Source: DTU052 sp050951725
GTDB taxonomy: Bacteria > Bacillota > Syntrophomonadia > Syntrophomonadales > DTU052
Direction of reading: 5' to 3'
NCBI GenBank assembly: GCA_050951725.1
Contig: JBMNJO010000019.1
Location: 62,001-126,000 of the forward strand
DNA: 64,000 nucleotides
Every line of letters starts with the position of its first letter. Position 1 is the first letter of the stretch. This document shows, piece by piece, positions 1-7,872 of the stretch. The notes under the pieces were generated by a model. The model made no database searches and had not been told where the DNA came from. It saw only the letters and a program-made list of their open reading frames with translations. Both the position numbers and the translations under genes were made by a program.

Positions 1-642
1 TGCCAGACACATTTTCTGCACCTCGGCCGTGGCTTTTTCAAGGGTCATGACCTCTTTGGCCCCGGTGAGCCCGCCGCTGGTTACCCCGATTATGGCTCCG
101 ATGACATCGGCGCCCGCCTCAGCCATTATCCGTGCTTCTGATTCATTAAAAGCCCAGGCTACGGTGAAGATATCCTTTTGGTGAGCGGTTTTTATCAGCA
201 TGACCTCGCGGGAAAAGCCAATCCCCGCCGACTCCAGCTGCCTGGCGAAAAACTCTCCGTAGAGTCCGGCAAAGGGTTCGTTGGTGATACCTGAGAACCC
301 CAGGGCCATCATCTCATCAACCATCTTATCCAGGTTCACCGCCGGATTATGGGCGCCTATACCAGCGATGCAGGGTGCTTGCTTAACCACCGGTAATATT
401 TCCCTGGCCATTTCTATCACCCGGGCGTTGCAGTCCTCATATGGCATCCAGGCCAGAAGGGTGGGTAGCCCCATCATGCGCCATATAGCCGTAGAATAGA
501 CGGCTACCAGATCGGCTCCGCCCAGATCCGCACACTTGGCCGTTAATCCAGTGCCCGCACCGAACATCAGCAACGCCTGGTTTTTATTTACCTGATCACG
601 CAAGCGATCCAATATTTCGCTGCGTTTATACTGTACTGCCAT
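1..642 (-). CDS. PF09370-family TIM-barrel protein (PEP-hydrolase-like), C-terminus cut by window edge
   Basis: The reading frame is open from an ATG at 642, with a good upstream Shine-Dalgarno (aactgggaggt), to the window edge, giving 214 codons of a longer protein. It begins MAVQYKRSEILDRL and contains FGAGTGLTAKCADLGGADL, then NEPFAGLYGEFFARQLE and VIGAIIGVTSGGLTGA. These match, segment by segment, the complete paralogue at 2869-3717 (GAGTGISGKFSEKGGVDLIG; LTAGGSIGSKYA). The family is the phosphoenolpyruvate-hydrolase-like TIM barrel (PF09370), the fold of the C-terminal half of tomato Tm-1; its bacterial reaction is not known to me. It starts 26 bp after the UPF0261 gene and is the last visible gene of the RuBisCO-like operon. 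Family assignment is fairly sure; function is unknown. Confidence 0.85.
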   Translation of the reverse strand, partial: MAVQYKRSEILDRLRDQVNKNQALLMFGAGTGLTAKCADLGGADLVAVYSTAIWRMMGLPTLLAWMPYEDCNARVIEMAREILPVVKQAPCIAGIGAHNPAVNLDKMVDEMMALGFSGITNEPFAGLYGEFFARQLESAGIGFSREVMLIKTAHQKDIFTVAWAFNESEARIMAEAGADVIGAIIGVTSGGLTGAKEVMTLEKATAEVQKMCLA

Positions 643-668
643 ATCTATAACCTCCCAGTTATGTTTGC

Positions 669-2009
669 TTAAAACGGAATCACATATGGCAGATCAGACT
701 TGCTTCCCTTTTTCCACTTGCCGTCCAGCATTTCCAGCAGCAGCGTGGCGATAAACTCCGCAAATGCCGGGTCATTCATGTGTTTATCCACCAAAATGAC
801 CTCCAGGTTATCCTTGTTGGGGTCGATTTTGGCTTTGAGTGCTTTAACATACTCTACCGAGCGGCGCGACCATTTAGGATTCTGCTCATCAGCGGCCCAA
901 ACCGGTCCTGCTCCAGGTCCGGCCCAGCCCAGCTCGATATCCGGTGTAGCCAGGTCACAGGCTCCCCAGCCCTGCATGGGTATACAGAGCGCACTGGGAC
1001 CCTTGGCGGCATTCAGCTTTTCTGCCATATGTTCGCCGATCCGATAGATTTCTTCCATGGATACCCCGATGCAGGTTACCGTGGGATTGTGCTCATACAG
1101 GCCCCGTCCTGGCTGGTCGGTCTCCTTAAGCAGTCTTTCGGGAACTGTGTTTTTGGGTCCAAAGTTTATCAGATCCAAGCCTCCAGGGCATATCACCTGG
1201 GGAATACCCATTTCCCCGGCCGCGGTCATGCGGTCCGGTCCGGCACCCAGCACCCCGCCCAACATCTCATCCGCAATCTCATGGGTGGTTATATCCAACA
1301 TCCCGGTGATATAGCCATCTCTGATCAGTTCCTCCATGGAACGGCCGCCGCTGCCAACCGCGTGGTTGATCATAAGGTCGTAGCCAGCCTTCTCGATTAT
1401 AGAGGACGCTTTTAGCACACAGGGGGTGGTGACCCCGAACATCATACAGCCGATCAGCGGTTTCTCTTCTATTCCTTTCATAGCCGGGGCATTTGCCATC
1501 CCTACCACCGCTCCCGCAGCGTTATTGAGTATCCCGCGGGTAACCTTGTTGAGACCGGCTTCTGCGATAGGATATATCATACAGATGTCACTGGTGCCAA
1601 CATAAGGAGCCACATCCCCGGAGGCCATAGTGGTCAGCATAAACTTGGGAATACCGATGGGAAGTGACTGCATTATCCGGGTGGCAATACTGGCCCCCAT
1701 TGAACCGCCATAGGCAATAATCCCGTCGGCTTTGCCCGCTGCCTGCAGCTCATTGACCAGCTTAATGGCCCCTTCGGCAACCAGATCGGAGGCACCTTTG
1801 CGGTCCAGGGCAAAGATGTCTTCCTTCGTCTTGCCAACCTTGCCGACTACATCGCTGAGGCTGATATCAGCCCACCCCACTTCGTGGCCCACGCTCAGCT
1901 CCAGGACAGTTGGGCTGCCGCCAGCAGCCTTGACCCGCTCGGCCAAGAACTTGATTTCTTCCCCTTTGGTATCCAGGATTCCAGCTACTATAATCTGTTT
2001 AGCTGTCAA
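669..2009 (-). CDS. UPF0261 (Tm-1 N-terminal-like, ATP-binding) protein
   Basis: This 446-aa protein begins MTAKQIIVAGILDTKGEEIKF, the hallmark start of UPF0261. It continues with IIAYGGSMGASIATRIM and LTTMASGDVAPYVGTSDI, glycine-rich loops that bind nucleotide in this family. UPF0261 is the N-terminal domain of tomato Tm-1, which in plants and fungi is fused to a PF09370 TIM barrel. Here the two halves are separate neighbouring genes. The start overlaps the stop of the ComB gene by 4 bp (ATGA), so translation is coupled, and the next gene follows after 26 bp. The enzymatic role is not established. Full length with no damage seen. Confidence 0.88.
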   Translation of the reverse strand: MTAKQIIVAGILDTKGEEIKFLAERVKAAGGSPTVLELSVGHEVGWADISLSDVVGKVGKTKEDIFALDRKGASDLVAEGAIKLVNELQAAGKADGIIAYGGSMGASIATRIMQSLPIGIPKFMLTTMASGDVAPYVGTSDICMIYPIAEAGLNKVTRGILNNAAGAVVGMANAPAMKGIEEKPLIGCMMFGVTTPCVLKASSIIEKAGYDLMINHAVGSGGRSMEELIRDGYITGMLDITTHEIADEMLGGVLGAGPDRMTAAGEMGIPQVICPGGLDLINFGPKNTVPERLLKETDQPGRGLYEHNPTVTCIGVSMEEIYRIGEHMAEKLNAAKGPSALCIPMQGWGACDLATPDIELGWAGPGAGPVWAADEQNPKWSRRSVEYVKALKAKIDPNKDNLEVILVDKHMNDPAFAEFIATLLLEMLDGKWKKGSKSDLPYVIPF

Positions 2010-2794
2010 GTCTTTTCCCTCCTTTGGTTTGGTATTTCATTCTCCCAGTTCGCAAACCAAATCAAGTTGTTCTCCAATCGCATAAAAGGGACCACTTGAG
2101 AAGTATTGATTTGTAGACAACACTCGAAATCTTCTCTTCCCCCCTCCTGCAGAAGGACCTTTCCACTGGCAGATTCCATAAACGCAGTCCGGGCATCGGG
2201 ATAGGCGATGAGCAGGGCCATCGCTGCCCGGGATGCATCGGACATTCTGAGCTTAATCCCCAGATTTTCAGCCAGGTTTTCCATCTCTTGCAGCAGGTGT
2301 CCGGCGCAGTAGGCATCATCCAGTACAAATTTGCCATACTGTCCCGCGCAGACTATTGTTATCCCACAAGCCGCGGTCTTTGCCGTTACCAAACCAGCCC
2401 GGGCAGAGGATCGCGCATTTATAAGGCTGGCGATGAACAGGCTTACACTGTTCTTGGCCCGGTCTATCACCCGCGTACCGTTACTGGTGCATAGTGCCAC
2501 ATCTCTGTCTTTGACCGGATACCTCGTCGCCTCAGCCGGTGAGTTATCCATATCAAAACCCGGCAGTTTTCGCCCCTGCCACTCACCACTGGTAATCATC
2601 TGCCTGTCCAAACCCAGTTGTCGCGCTTCTGCCTCCCTGGCCAGGGTATAGACCCGGCGACAGCCCGCATCCAGCAGTGAAACAATGGTGCTGCTGGCCC
2701 TGATAACATCTATTACCAGAGCGACTGTGTTATCAGAATCAGGGGAGTAATCCCGTAATGACAGAGCAGTATCGACATCTATTAGTGTTTGCAT
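2006..2794 (-). CDS. ComB-like 2-phosphosulfolactate phosphatase family protein
   Basis: This 262-aa protein contains VALVIDVIRASSTIVSLLDAG near its N-terminus, the signature (D-x-x-R-A-S-T) of the ComB family, and LCTSNGTRVID plus a later acidic segment. Characterised ComB proteins remove phosphate from 2-phosphosulfolactate in coenzyme M synthesis, but many bacterial homologues sit outside that pathway. No sulfolactate synthase or other CoM gene is visible here, so the substrate is probably another phosphorylated 2-hydroxy acid produced or used by the adjoining RuBisCO-like pathway (inference). It is separated from the upstream PF09370 gene by 74 bp holding a strong hairpin and overlaps the downstream UPF0261 gene by 4 bp. 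Confidence 0.82.
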   Translation of the reverse strand: MQTLIDVDTALSLRDYSPDSDNTVALVIDVIRASSTIVSLLDAGCRRVYTLAREAEARQLGLDRQMITSGEWQGRKLPGFDMDNSPAEATRYPVKDRDVALCTSNGTRVIDRAKNSVSLFIASLINARSSARAGLVTAKTAACGITIVCAGQYGKFVLDDAYCAGHLLQEMENLAENLGIKLRMSDASRAAMALLIAYPDARTAFMESASGKVLLQEGGREDFECCLQINTSQVVPFMRLENNLIWFANWENEIPNQRREKT

Positions 2795-2827
2795 TGGTTT
2801 TCAGCAATCTCCGTTTTGTTAATTAGA

Positions 2828-2863
2828 GTTCTCCCTGTTGTTCAAGCGAACAACAGGGAGAAC
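2828..2863 (-). other. Perfect 16-bp-stem hairpin inside the operon
   Basis: GTTCTCCCTGTTGTTC pairs perfectly with GAACAACAGGGAGAAC around an AAGC loop. It lies between the PF09370 gene and the ComB gene. On the transcribed (minus) strand it is followed by TCTAATTAAC, not a U-run, so it is more likely an mRNA stabiliser, processing site or weak attenuator than a simple terminator. Confidence 0.7.
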
Positions 2864-2868
2864 AATAG

Positions 2869-3717
2869 CTACTTCCTTTTGAGGGGAATTTTCTTAAACT
2901 GTTGACAGGCTTCTGTGAGCGGTACTTCGATGGGTATACGTTCAATACTGGAAGCGCCCAAAAAGCCCACGGATTCCGTGTGCTCGTAAATGTAACGGGT
3001 GTCTTCCGGGTAGGCTATCGGTCCGCCATGGGAAAAGATCATAATATCCTTATACCCGTTGCGAGCCGCTGCGGTCATCTCATTGATCAGGTCAGCTGAT
3101 TTTTCCAGGGTAAGCTTGTTCTCAGCATACTTTGATCCGATAGAACCGCCGGCGGTCAGACCCATATGGCATATCAAGACATCCAGTTGAGCTTGGCCGA
3201 CCAGCTTGGCCTCCTCAACATTAAACGCGTACCCCAGGGTAAACAGCCCCAGCTCTTTACCGATCTTCAGGGTTTCGATTTCCACCGAGTAGCCCATGCC
3301 GGTATCCTCCAGTTCCTGGCGGAACCGGCCATCGATCAGGCCAACGGTCGGGAAGTTCATGATGGCTGAGAACCCGAGATGCTGCAGATGTTGGAAATAG
3401 GGACGCATTTCCCTGGTAGGGTCAGTGCCGCAGATACCAGCTATCATCGGGGTTTCCTTGATAACCGGGAATACCCGATGAGCCAGATCGATCACTATCT
3501 GGTTGGCATCACCATAAGGCATCAGCCCTGCCAGTGAACCCTTTCCATCCATACGGAACAGTCCCGAGTTGTAGACCCCGATCAGGTCGACTCCGCCCTT
3601 CTCGGAGAATTTGCCGGAAATACCGGTTCCAGCACCGGCAATGATGATGGGTCTCCCATTGCTTATTTCAGTCTGCAGTCGTGACTTTACTTCCTCACGA
3701 GTGTACTGTTTTGCCAT
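2869..3717 (-). CDS. PF09370-family TIM-barrel protein (PEP-hydrolase-like)
   Basis: Complete 282-aa protein, start preceded by an AAGGAGG-type site. The TIM-barrel signature segments are GAGTGISGKFSEKGGVDLIG (residues ~27-46), a middle GICGTDPTREM, and LICHMGLTAGGSIGSKYA. It is paralogous to the truncated protein at 1-642. Family knowledge: PF09370 proteins are annotated as phosphoenolpyruvate-hydrolase-like or TIM-barrel signal-transduction proteins and form the C-terminal half of Tm-1. It lies 17 bp downstream of the RuBisCO-like gene, so the two are co-transcribed. Two paralogues in one operon suggest either two successive C-C lyase steps or a hetero-oligomer. The reaction is unknown. Confidence 0.87.
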   Translation of the reverse strand: MAKQYTREEVKSRLQTEISNGRPIIIAGAGTGISGKFSEKGGVDLIGVYNSGLFRMDGKGSLAGLMPYGDANQIVIDLAHRVFPVIKETPMIAGICGTDPTREMRPYFQHLQHLGFSAIMNFPTVGLIDGRFRQELEDTGMGYSVEIETLKIGKELGLFTLGYAFNVEEAKLVGQAQLDVLICHMGLTAGGSIGSKYAENKLTLEKSADLINEMTAAARNGYKDIMIFSHGGPIAYPEDTRYIYEHTESVGFLGASSIERIPIEVPLTEACQQFKKIPLKRK

Positions 3718-3734
3718 AAGATTACCTCCTTAAT

Positions 3735-5075
3735 CTAGCCCTTAATATCAAAAAGCCCCGCATCTTCTTCATCCAAAACACCCCAGGCATCAACCGCTGC
3801 CTTTAATTCGGGGTATTCTTTGGCTGCCTCAACTATGGGTATCCCTTTGACTGCCGCGTCTATTGATTGCAGCATAGCCCTTGCTCCCGCTACCGGTCCC
3901 ATGGGATGTCCGTGTATGGCTCCACCGGCACCCATAATGCAGTCAATCCCCAAATCGCGGTATATGGCATGTACGCAGTTAGGCATTACCCCTCCGCCGG
4001 GCATGGGGAAAACCCGGTTAATATTGCACCAGGGACTGTTAAGATGGTGTCCGATCATCAGGTAGCGTTCACGTAAGAGGGGGAACTTGCCGTAGGGGCT
4101 TGGGTAAACCACCATATCGGCACCGGCTATACGGGCGAGTTTGCCCAGAATCAGGTGTGAACTCATACCGGATACCGGGGATTCATACATAGTTCCGGCA
4201 AAATCCAGGTGGGCCATAATCGGGACATTAATATCCGGATGTTCGGCCAGGCCCTGTAAGGCGGAAATGCCGACTGTCAGGTAATTAATCATCAGCGCGT
4301 TGGCTCCGGCATCAATAGCCCGCCGTGCGTTGTCCAGGACTTGTAAAGCTCCGTCGGTAATATTGGGGGTATACAACACCCGGTGGCCAGTCTGTTCATA
4401 GTGTTTGCGGATAGCTTCCATATAGAGCTTAATTCTCTGCTCACGGGGGTTAAATGGCGGGTCTGCAATCAGCTCATCATCCTTGATGATGTCAACTCCA
4501 CCTTCAACCGCGCGGGAAAACAGCTGGCATCCTACCTCAGGGGTATAGCCGGTACAGGGCTTAATCATATTATTGAGAAGCGGCCGGTCATAAACCCCCA
4601 ACAGATGGCGTACCCCTTCAACTCCGAATTTAGGTCCTTTAAACCGGCACAGGAAATCCGAGGGGAACTTTATATCCAACAGTTTTAAGGGACCGACCAT
4701 AGAAATGTTGCCGATGATGGTGGAGAGAAGCATGGGTATTTGAGGCCCAAAGTTTACAGTTGGAAAAGCCAACTGGAATATCCACTGGCGGGTATCCTCG
4801 TATGGAGGAACCTCGTATTCGTTACCCGGTACCTCGTAGATTCCGACTACTTTGGCTACATGCTTTTCCCGTACCTCCGGGGTCTCTTCCGGTACCGCCA
4901 CCCAGGTCCCAGTTGTTTGTTCTATGGCGATGGAACTGATCTTTTTTACGATGTCTACATTAGGGCCGGTCTGCAGGTAATAGGTAGCGGTTACATAATC
5001 GCCGGTTGCTTCGATATGTTCTGGAATGACCAGCATTTCCAACTCAGACAAGTCAGTATTCCTCCTTCCTGCCAA
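3735..5075 (-). CDS. RuBisCO-like protein (form IV type), first gene of the operon
   Basis: The 446-aa protein has the RuBisCO large-chain architecture: N-terminal alpha/beta domain, then a TIM barrel. Visible active-site equivalents (spinach numbering in brackets) are N123 in STIIGN [N123], K172 in MIKPCTG [K175], K198-D-D-E201 in IIKDDELI [carbamylated K201, D203, E204], H289 in MAHLDFAG [H292/294 region], K330 in PYGKF [loop-6 K334], glycines 360-362 and 384-385 of the phosphate sites, and GHPMGP [GHPWGN]. The spinach K177 position is C174, which argues against true carboxylase activity. It is therefore a RuBisCO-like enolase, isomerase, decarboxylase or transcarboxylase. Neighbours are two PF09370 TIM barrels, a ComB phosphatase and UPF0261, not the methionine-salvage or apiose genes. 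Confidence 0.9.
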   Translation of the reverse strand: MAGRRNTDLSELEMLVIPEHIEATGDYVTATYYLQTGPNVDIVKKISSIAIEQTTGTWVAVPEETPEVREKHVAKVVGIYEVPGNEYEVPPYEDTRQWIFQLAFPTVNFGPQIPMLLSTIIGNISMVGPLKLLDIKFPSDFLCRFKGPKFGVEGVRHLLGVYDRPLLNNMIKPCTGYTPEVGCQLFSRAVEGGVDIIKDDELIADPPFNPREQRIKLYMEAIRKHYEQTGHRVLYTPNITDGALQVLDNARRAIDAGANALMINYLTVGISALQGLAEHPDINVPIMAHLDFAGTMYESPVSGMSSHLILGKLARIAGADMVVYPSPYGKFPLLRERYLMIGHHLNSPWCNINRVFPMPGGGVMPNCVHAIYRDLGIDCIMGAGGAIHGHPMGPVAGARAMLQSIDAAVKGIPIVEAAKEYPELKAAVDAWGVLDEEDAGLFDIKG

Positions 5076-5410
5076 ATATGCATATTAAACAAGAACCTGT
5101 TAAGCCTGTTACCCATCACCGTCCTTTCCTCATGAAATCTTTCGAATGCCAGAAAGGTGGGATTTTTTCTCTACAAGGTTGTGCATTCTGGTATATCCTT
5201 ATACTTAACGTAAGAGTATCAGTTGGCTTGGTTCAATATTACCAAAAAATACATTAAATGGTAACCGTGTTTAGTAGAAAGTCGGATTCGAAAATCAATT
5301 CTTCTCTTTTTAATAAACAAATTGCAATTGACAGGAGCATCGAAAAGGGAGCAAAAAATGAATTCCATTTGATCCGAATCCTAAATATAGACTAGAAAGG
5401 AGACGGCGTT
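5076..5410. promoter_or_regulatory. Divergent intergenic region with an operator-like palindrome (5201-5219)
   Basis: This 335-bp stretch separates the RuBisCO-like operon (leftward) from nifS (rightward). It contains no gene. The clearest structure is ATACTTAACGTAAGAGTAT at 5201-5219, with nested arms ATACT/AGTAT and CTTA/TAAG, of the size of a dimeric repressor site. An AAAGGAGACGG ribosome-binding site precedes nifS. No convincing -10/-35 pair could be fixed for either direction. Confidence 0.35.
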
Positions 5411-6589
5411 ATGAAACAAATTTACATGGACAACAGTGCGACTACTCCGGTTGATCCCAGGGTATTTCAGGCCATGAAACCATACCTGACCGAGGAGTTT
5501 GGTAACCCGTCCAGCATTCACCGGATGGGCCAGGCAGCCCGCAACGGGATTGAGACTGCCCGGGAACAGGTGGCCCGGCTGATCAATGCCTCACCGGAGG
5601 AGATCATCTTCACCAGTGGCGGTACCGAGGCTGACAACCTGGCTATACTGGGGCTGCTGGAAACCATGCCGCCTCAGGGCCAGAACATAATCACCTCCGC
5701 GATTGATCATCACGCGGTTCTGGATACCATCAATCACCTGAGCAGAGTTGGGTACGATGTTACGGTGCTTCCCGTGAACCGATACGGGATGGTGGAACCG
5801 GAAACGCTGCAGAAGGCTCTTAAACCCAACACGGTCCTGGTTTCAATCATGCATGCCAACAATGAGGTCGGTACCATTCAGCCGGTTAAACAACTGGCAG
5901 CAATAGCTCGCCGGGCTGGCGCCATTTTCCATACGGACGCGGTTCAAAGCGTGGGACGTATCCCGGTTGATGTCGAAGATCTGGGAGTGGATATGCTCTC
6001 ATGTTCTTCTCACAAGTTTTATGGGCCTAAAGGAGTAGGCTGCCTTTATATAAAAAAGGGAACCCCCCTGAATAGACGGGTTTATGGCGGCTCGCAGGAA
6101 CGCAAGCTGAGGACGGGGACGGAGAATGTTCCGGGTATTGTCGGTTTGGGAATGGCAGCCGAGATTGCAAAAGATGTGATGGATGAATCAATAAAACAAC
6201 TGCAAGACCTGGCCTTGGACCTTTCCACCAGGCTCCTAAAGGAGATTCCAGGTGCGGTTTTGACTGGAGATCCGGTTCATCGTATACCCGGGCATGTCAG
6301 CCTGTGTTTCAAGGAGGTCGATGGTGAATCCATTCTCATGATGCTGGACCAGGCGGGCATAATGGCATCGGGCGGTTCTGCCTGTACCTCCGGATCACTG
6401 GACCCTTCTCACGTGCTGATGGCCCTGGGATTACCCCGCGAGGTGGCTAATGGGTCGATCCGGTTAAGCCTGGGCCGGTTCAATACCCGGGACGATGTGG
6501 ACTATGTGGTGGAAACCCTGCCAGGCATAATCGAAAGGCTCCGGAAGAGCCCACGGCATACGATGTTGCCCCAGGGGAACCAAAATTAA
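5411..6589 (+). CDS. nifS: Cysteine desulfurase, NifS type
   Basis: A 392-aa class-V aminotransferase-fold PLP enzyme. It begins MKQIYMDNSATTPVDP, the classic NifS/IscS start. The PLP Schiff-base lysine is K202 in SSHKFYGPKG, the stacking histidine is H101 in DHHAVLDT, and the persulfide cysteine is C325 in ASGGSACTSG. The reaction is L-cysteine to L-alanine plus a protein-bound persulfide used for Fe-S clusters and tRNA thiolation. The mnmA gene at 7873, its usual sulfur acceptor, lies nearby but is separated by the convergent cysK. The start has a strong AAAGGAG site. Length is normal for NifS. Confidence 0.95.
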   Translation: MKQIYMDNSATTPVDPRVFQAMKPYLTEEFGNPSSIHRMGQAARNGIETAREQVARLINASPEEIIFTSGGTEADNLAILGLLETMPPQGQNIITSAIDHHAVLDTINHLSRVGYDVTVLPVNRYGMVEPETLQKALKPNTVLVSIMHANNEVGTIQPVKQLAAIARRAGAIFHTDAVQSVGRIPVDVEDLGVDMLSCSSHKFYGPKGVGCLYIKKGTPLNRRVYGGSQERKLRTGTENVPGIVGLGMAAEIAKDVMDESIKQLQDLALDLSTRLLKEIPGAVLTGDPVHRIPGHVSLCFKEVDGESILMMLDQAGIMASGGSACTSGSLDPSHVLMALGLPREVANGSIRLSLGRFNTRDDVDYVVETLPGIIERLRKSPRHTMLPQGNQN

Positions 6590-6655
6590 AACCCTGGAAG
6601 CAAATGAACCGAAAAATCGCCTGGCTTTTACCCGGGGCTGGTATCAATAAATGCG

Positions 6656-7591
6656 CTATACTTCCTGGAACAGCTGGGTTGAAAGGTACCGCTCGCCCGT
6701 ATCAGGAAGCAGAGCAACAATGGTCTTACCCTGGTTTTCAGCCCGCCTGGCAATCTGGACAGCGGCAAAGGCTGCGGCTCCCGAGGATATCCCGACCAGG
6801 AGACCTTCGTTTTTGGCGAGCTGACGTGCAGTCTCAAAGGCTTCTTCCGTTTTCACCTTTATGATTTCGTCGATGATGTCGCTGTTAAGGACCCTGGGCA
6901 CAAACCCGGCACCAATTCCCTGCAGCCCATGCGGACCCGGGTTACCCCCAGAGAGTACCGGCGAGTCGTAAGGCTCAGCTGCGATCAACTTAAAACCCGG
7001 TTTCCTGGATTTCAGCACTTCGCCGACACCGGTCAGAGTTCCGCCAGTACCGACTCCGGCAACAAAAAAGTCAACTTCGCCACCCGTGTCACGCCATATC
7101 TCTTCGGCGGTGGTCTGACGGTGGATCTCCGGGTTGGAAGGGTTTTCAAACTGCTGCGGTATGAAGGAATGTGGAATTTCAGCCGCCAGTTCTGCGGCTT
7201 TCTTTATGGCTCCGGTCATTCCTTCGGCTCCAGGTGTCAAGACCAGTTCTGCTCCCAGGGCCCTGAGCAGGTTGCGTCTCTCCAGGCTCATGGTCTCCGG
7301 CATGGTAAGGATGAGCCGGTACCCTTTGGCAGAGGCCACAAAAGCCAGACCAACCCCGGTGTTGCCGCTGGTAGGTTCGATAATTACCGAATCCTTAACC
7401 AGCAGTCCGTTGTCTTCCGCATCCTTGATCATGGCGTACCCCACCCGGTCCTTTACACTGCCCAGAGGGTTAAAATACTCCAGTTTAAGCAGTAACCTGG
7501 CCATGAGATTGTGAGACCGGTTAAAGTTCACTGGCTCAAGCAGTGGTGTGTTGCCGATCAGGTCCGTTAAACTTTGCGCAATGCGAGACAT
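6656..7591 (-). CDS. cysK: Cysteine synthase (O-acetylserine sulfhydrylase)
   Basis: This 311-aa fold-type II PLP enzyme makes cysteine from O-acetylserine and sulfide. Visible motifs: IGNTPLLE (residues 12-19), PLP lysine K47 in NPLGSVKDRV, the substrate loop TSGNTG at 74-79, the phosphate-binding GTGGT at 181-185, and GISSGAA near 268. The length matches CysK. It is transcribed convergently to nifS with only 66 bp between the two stops, so product and consumer of cysteine sit tail to tail. The start follows an ACGGAGG ribosome-binding site. Confidence 0.94.
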   Translation of the reverse strand: MSRIAQSLTDLIGNTPLLEPVNFNRSHNLMARLLLKLEYFNPLGSVKDRVGYAMIKDAEDNGLLVKDSVIIEPTSGNTGVGLAFVASAKGYRLILTMPETMSLERRNLLRALGAELVLTPGAEGMTGAIKKAAELAAEIPHSFIPQQFENPSNPEIHRQTTAEEIWRDTGGEVDFFVAGVGTGGTLTGVGEVLKSRKPGFKLIAAEPYDSPVLSGGNPGPHGLQGIGAGFVPRVLNSDIIDEIIKVKTEEAFETARQLAKNEGLLVGISSGAAAFAAVQIARRAENQGKTIVALLPDTGERYLSTQLFQEV

Positions 7592-7640
7592 TGGATTTAC
7601 CTCCGTTATAAGCTCATTTAAGTTTATTCTACAATGTAAT

Positions 7641-7667
7641 GTTATATCCGGGATATACCCGATTCAA
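7641..7667 (-). promoter_or_regulatory. Possible cysK promoter with operator-like palindrome
   Basis: On the minus strand TTGAAT (7667-7662) and TATAAC (7646-7641) are separated by 15 bp. The spacer contains a palindrome with arms CGGG/CCCG around ATATA (7649-7661). The spacing is shorter than the ideal 17 bp, so this is a tentative promoter. The palindrome between -35 and -10 is placed where a repressor would act. Confidence 0.3.
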
Positions 7668-7872
7668 ACAGGTTGAACGGATAATGTGACCCGTTTGGAG
7701 GCATTCAGGCCCTCTTATGAAAAGTGTTCTTCACTTGTGTCTTAAAGCGGGATAAACTGTAAATGCTTGAAGAAAAGCAATTTGGAATTGCAGTGTGGAG
7801 CCGGAAATATCAACATATTAATGGAAGCTATCTATAAGTAAGAGTTATGGAGTTGTTAAGGAAGGTGTAAAA

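Noticed and set aside
780..1415. Long plus-strand open frame opposite the UPF0261 gene
   Set aside because: It is antisense to a clear conserved gene, has no ribosome-binding site and no family resemblance.
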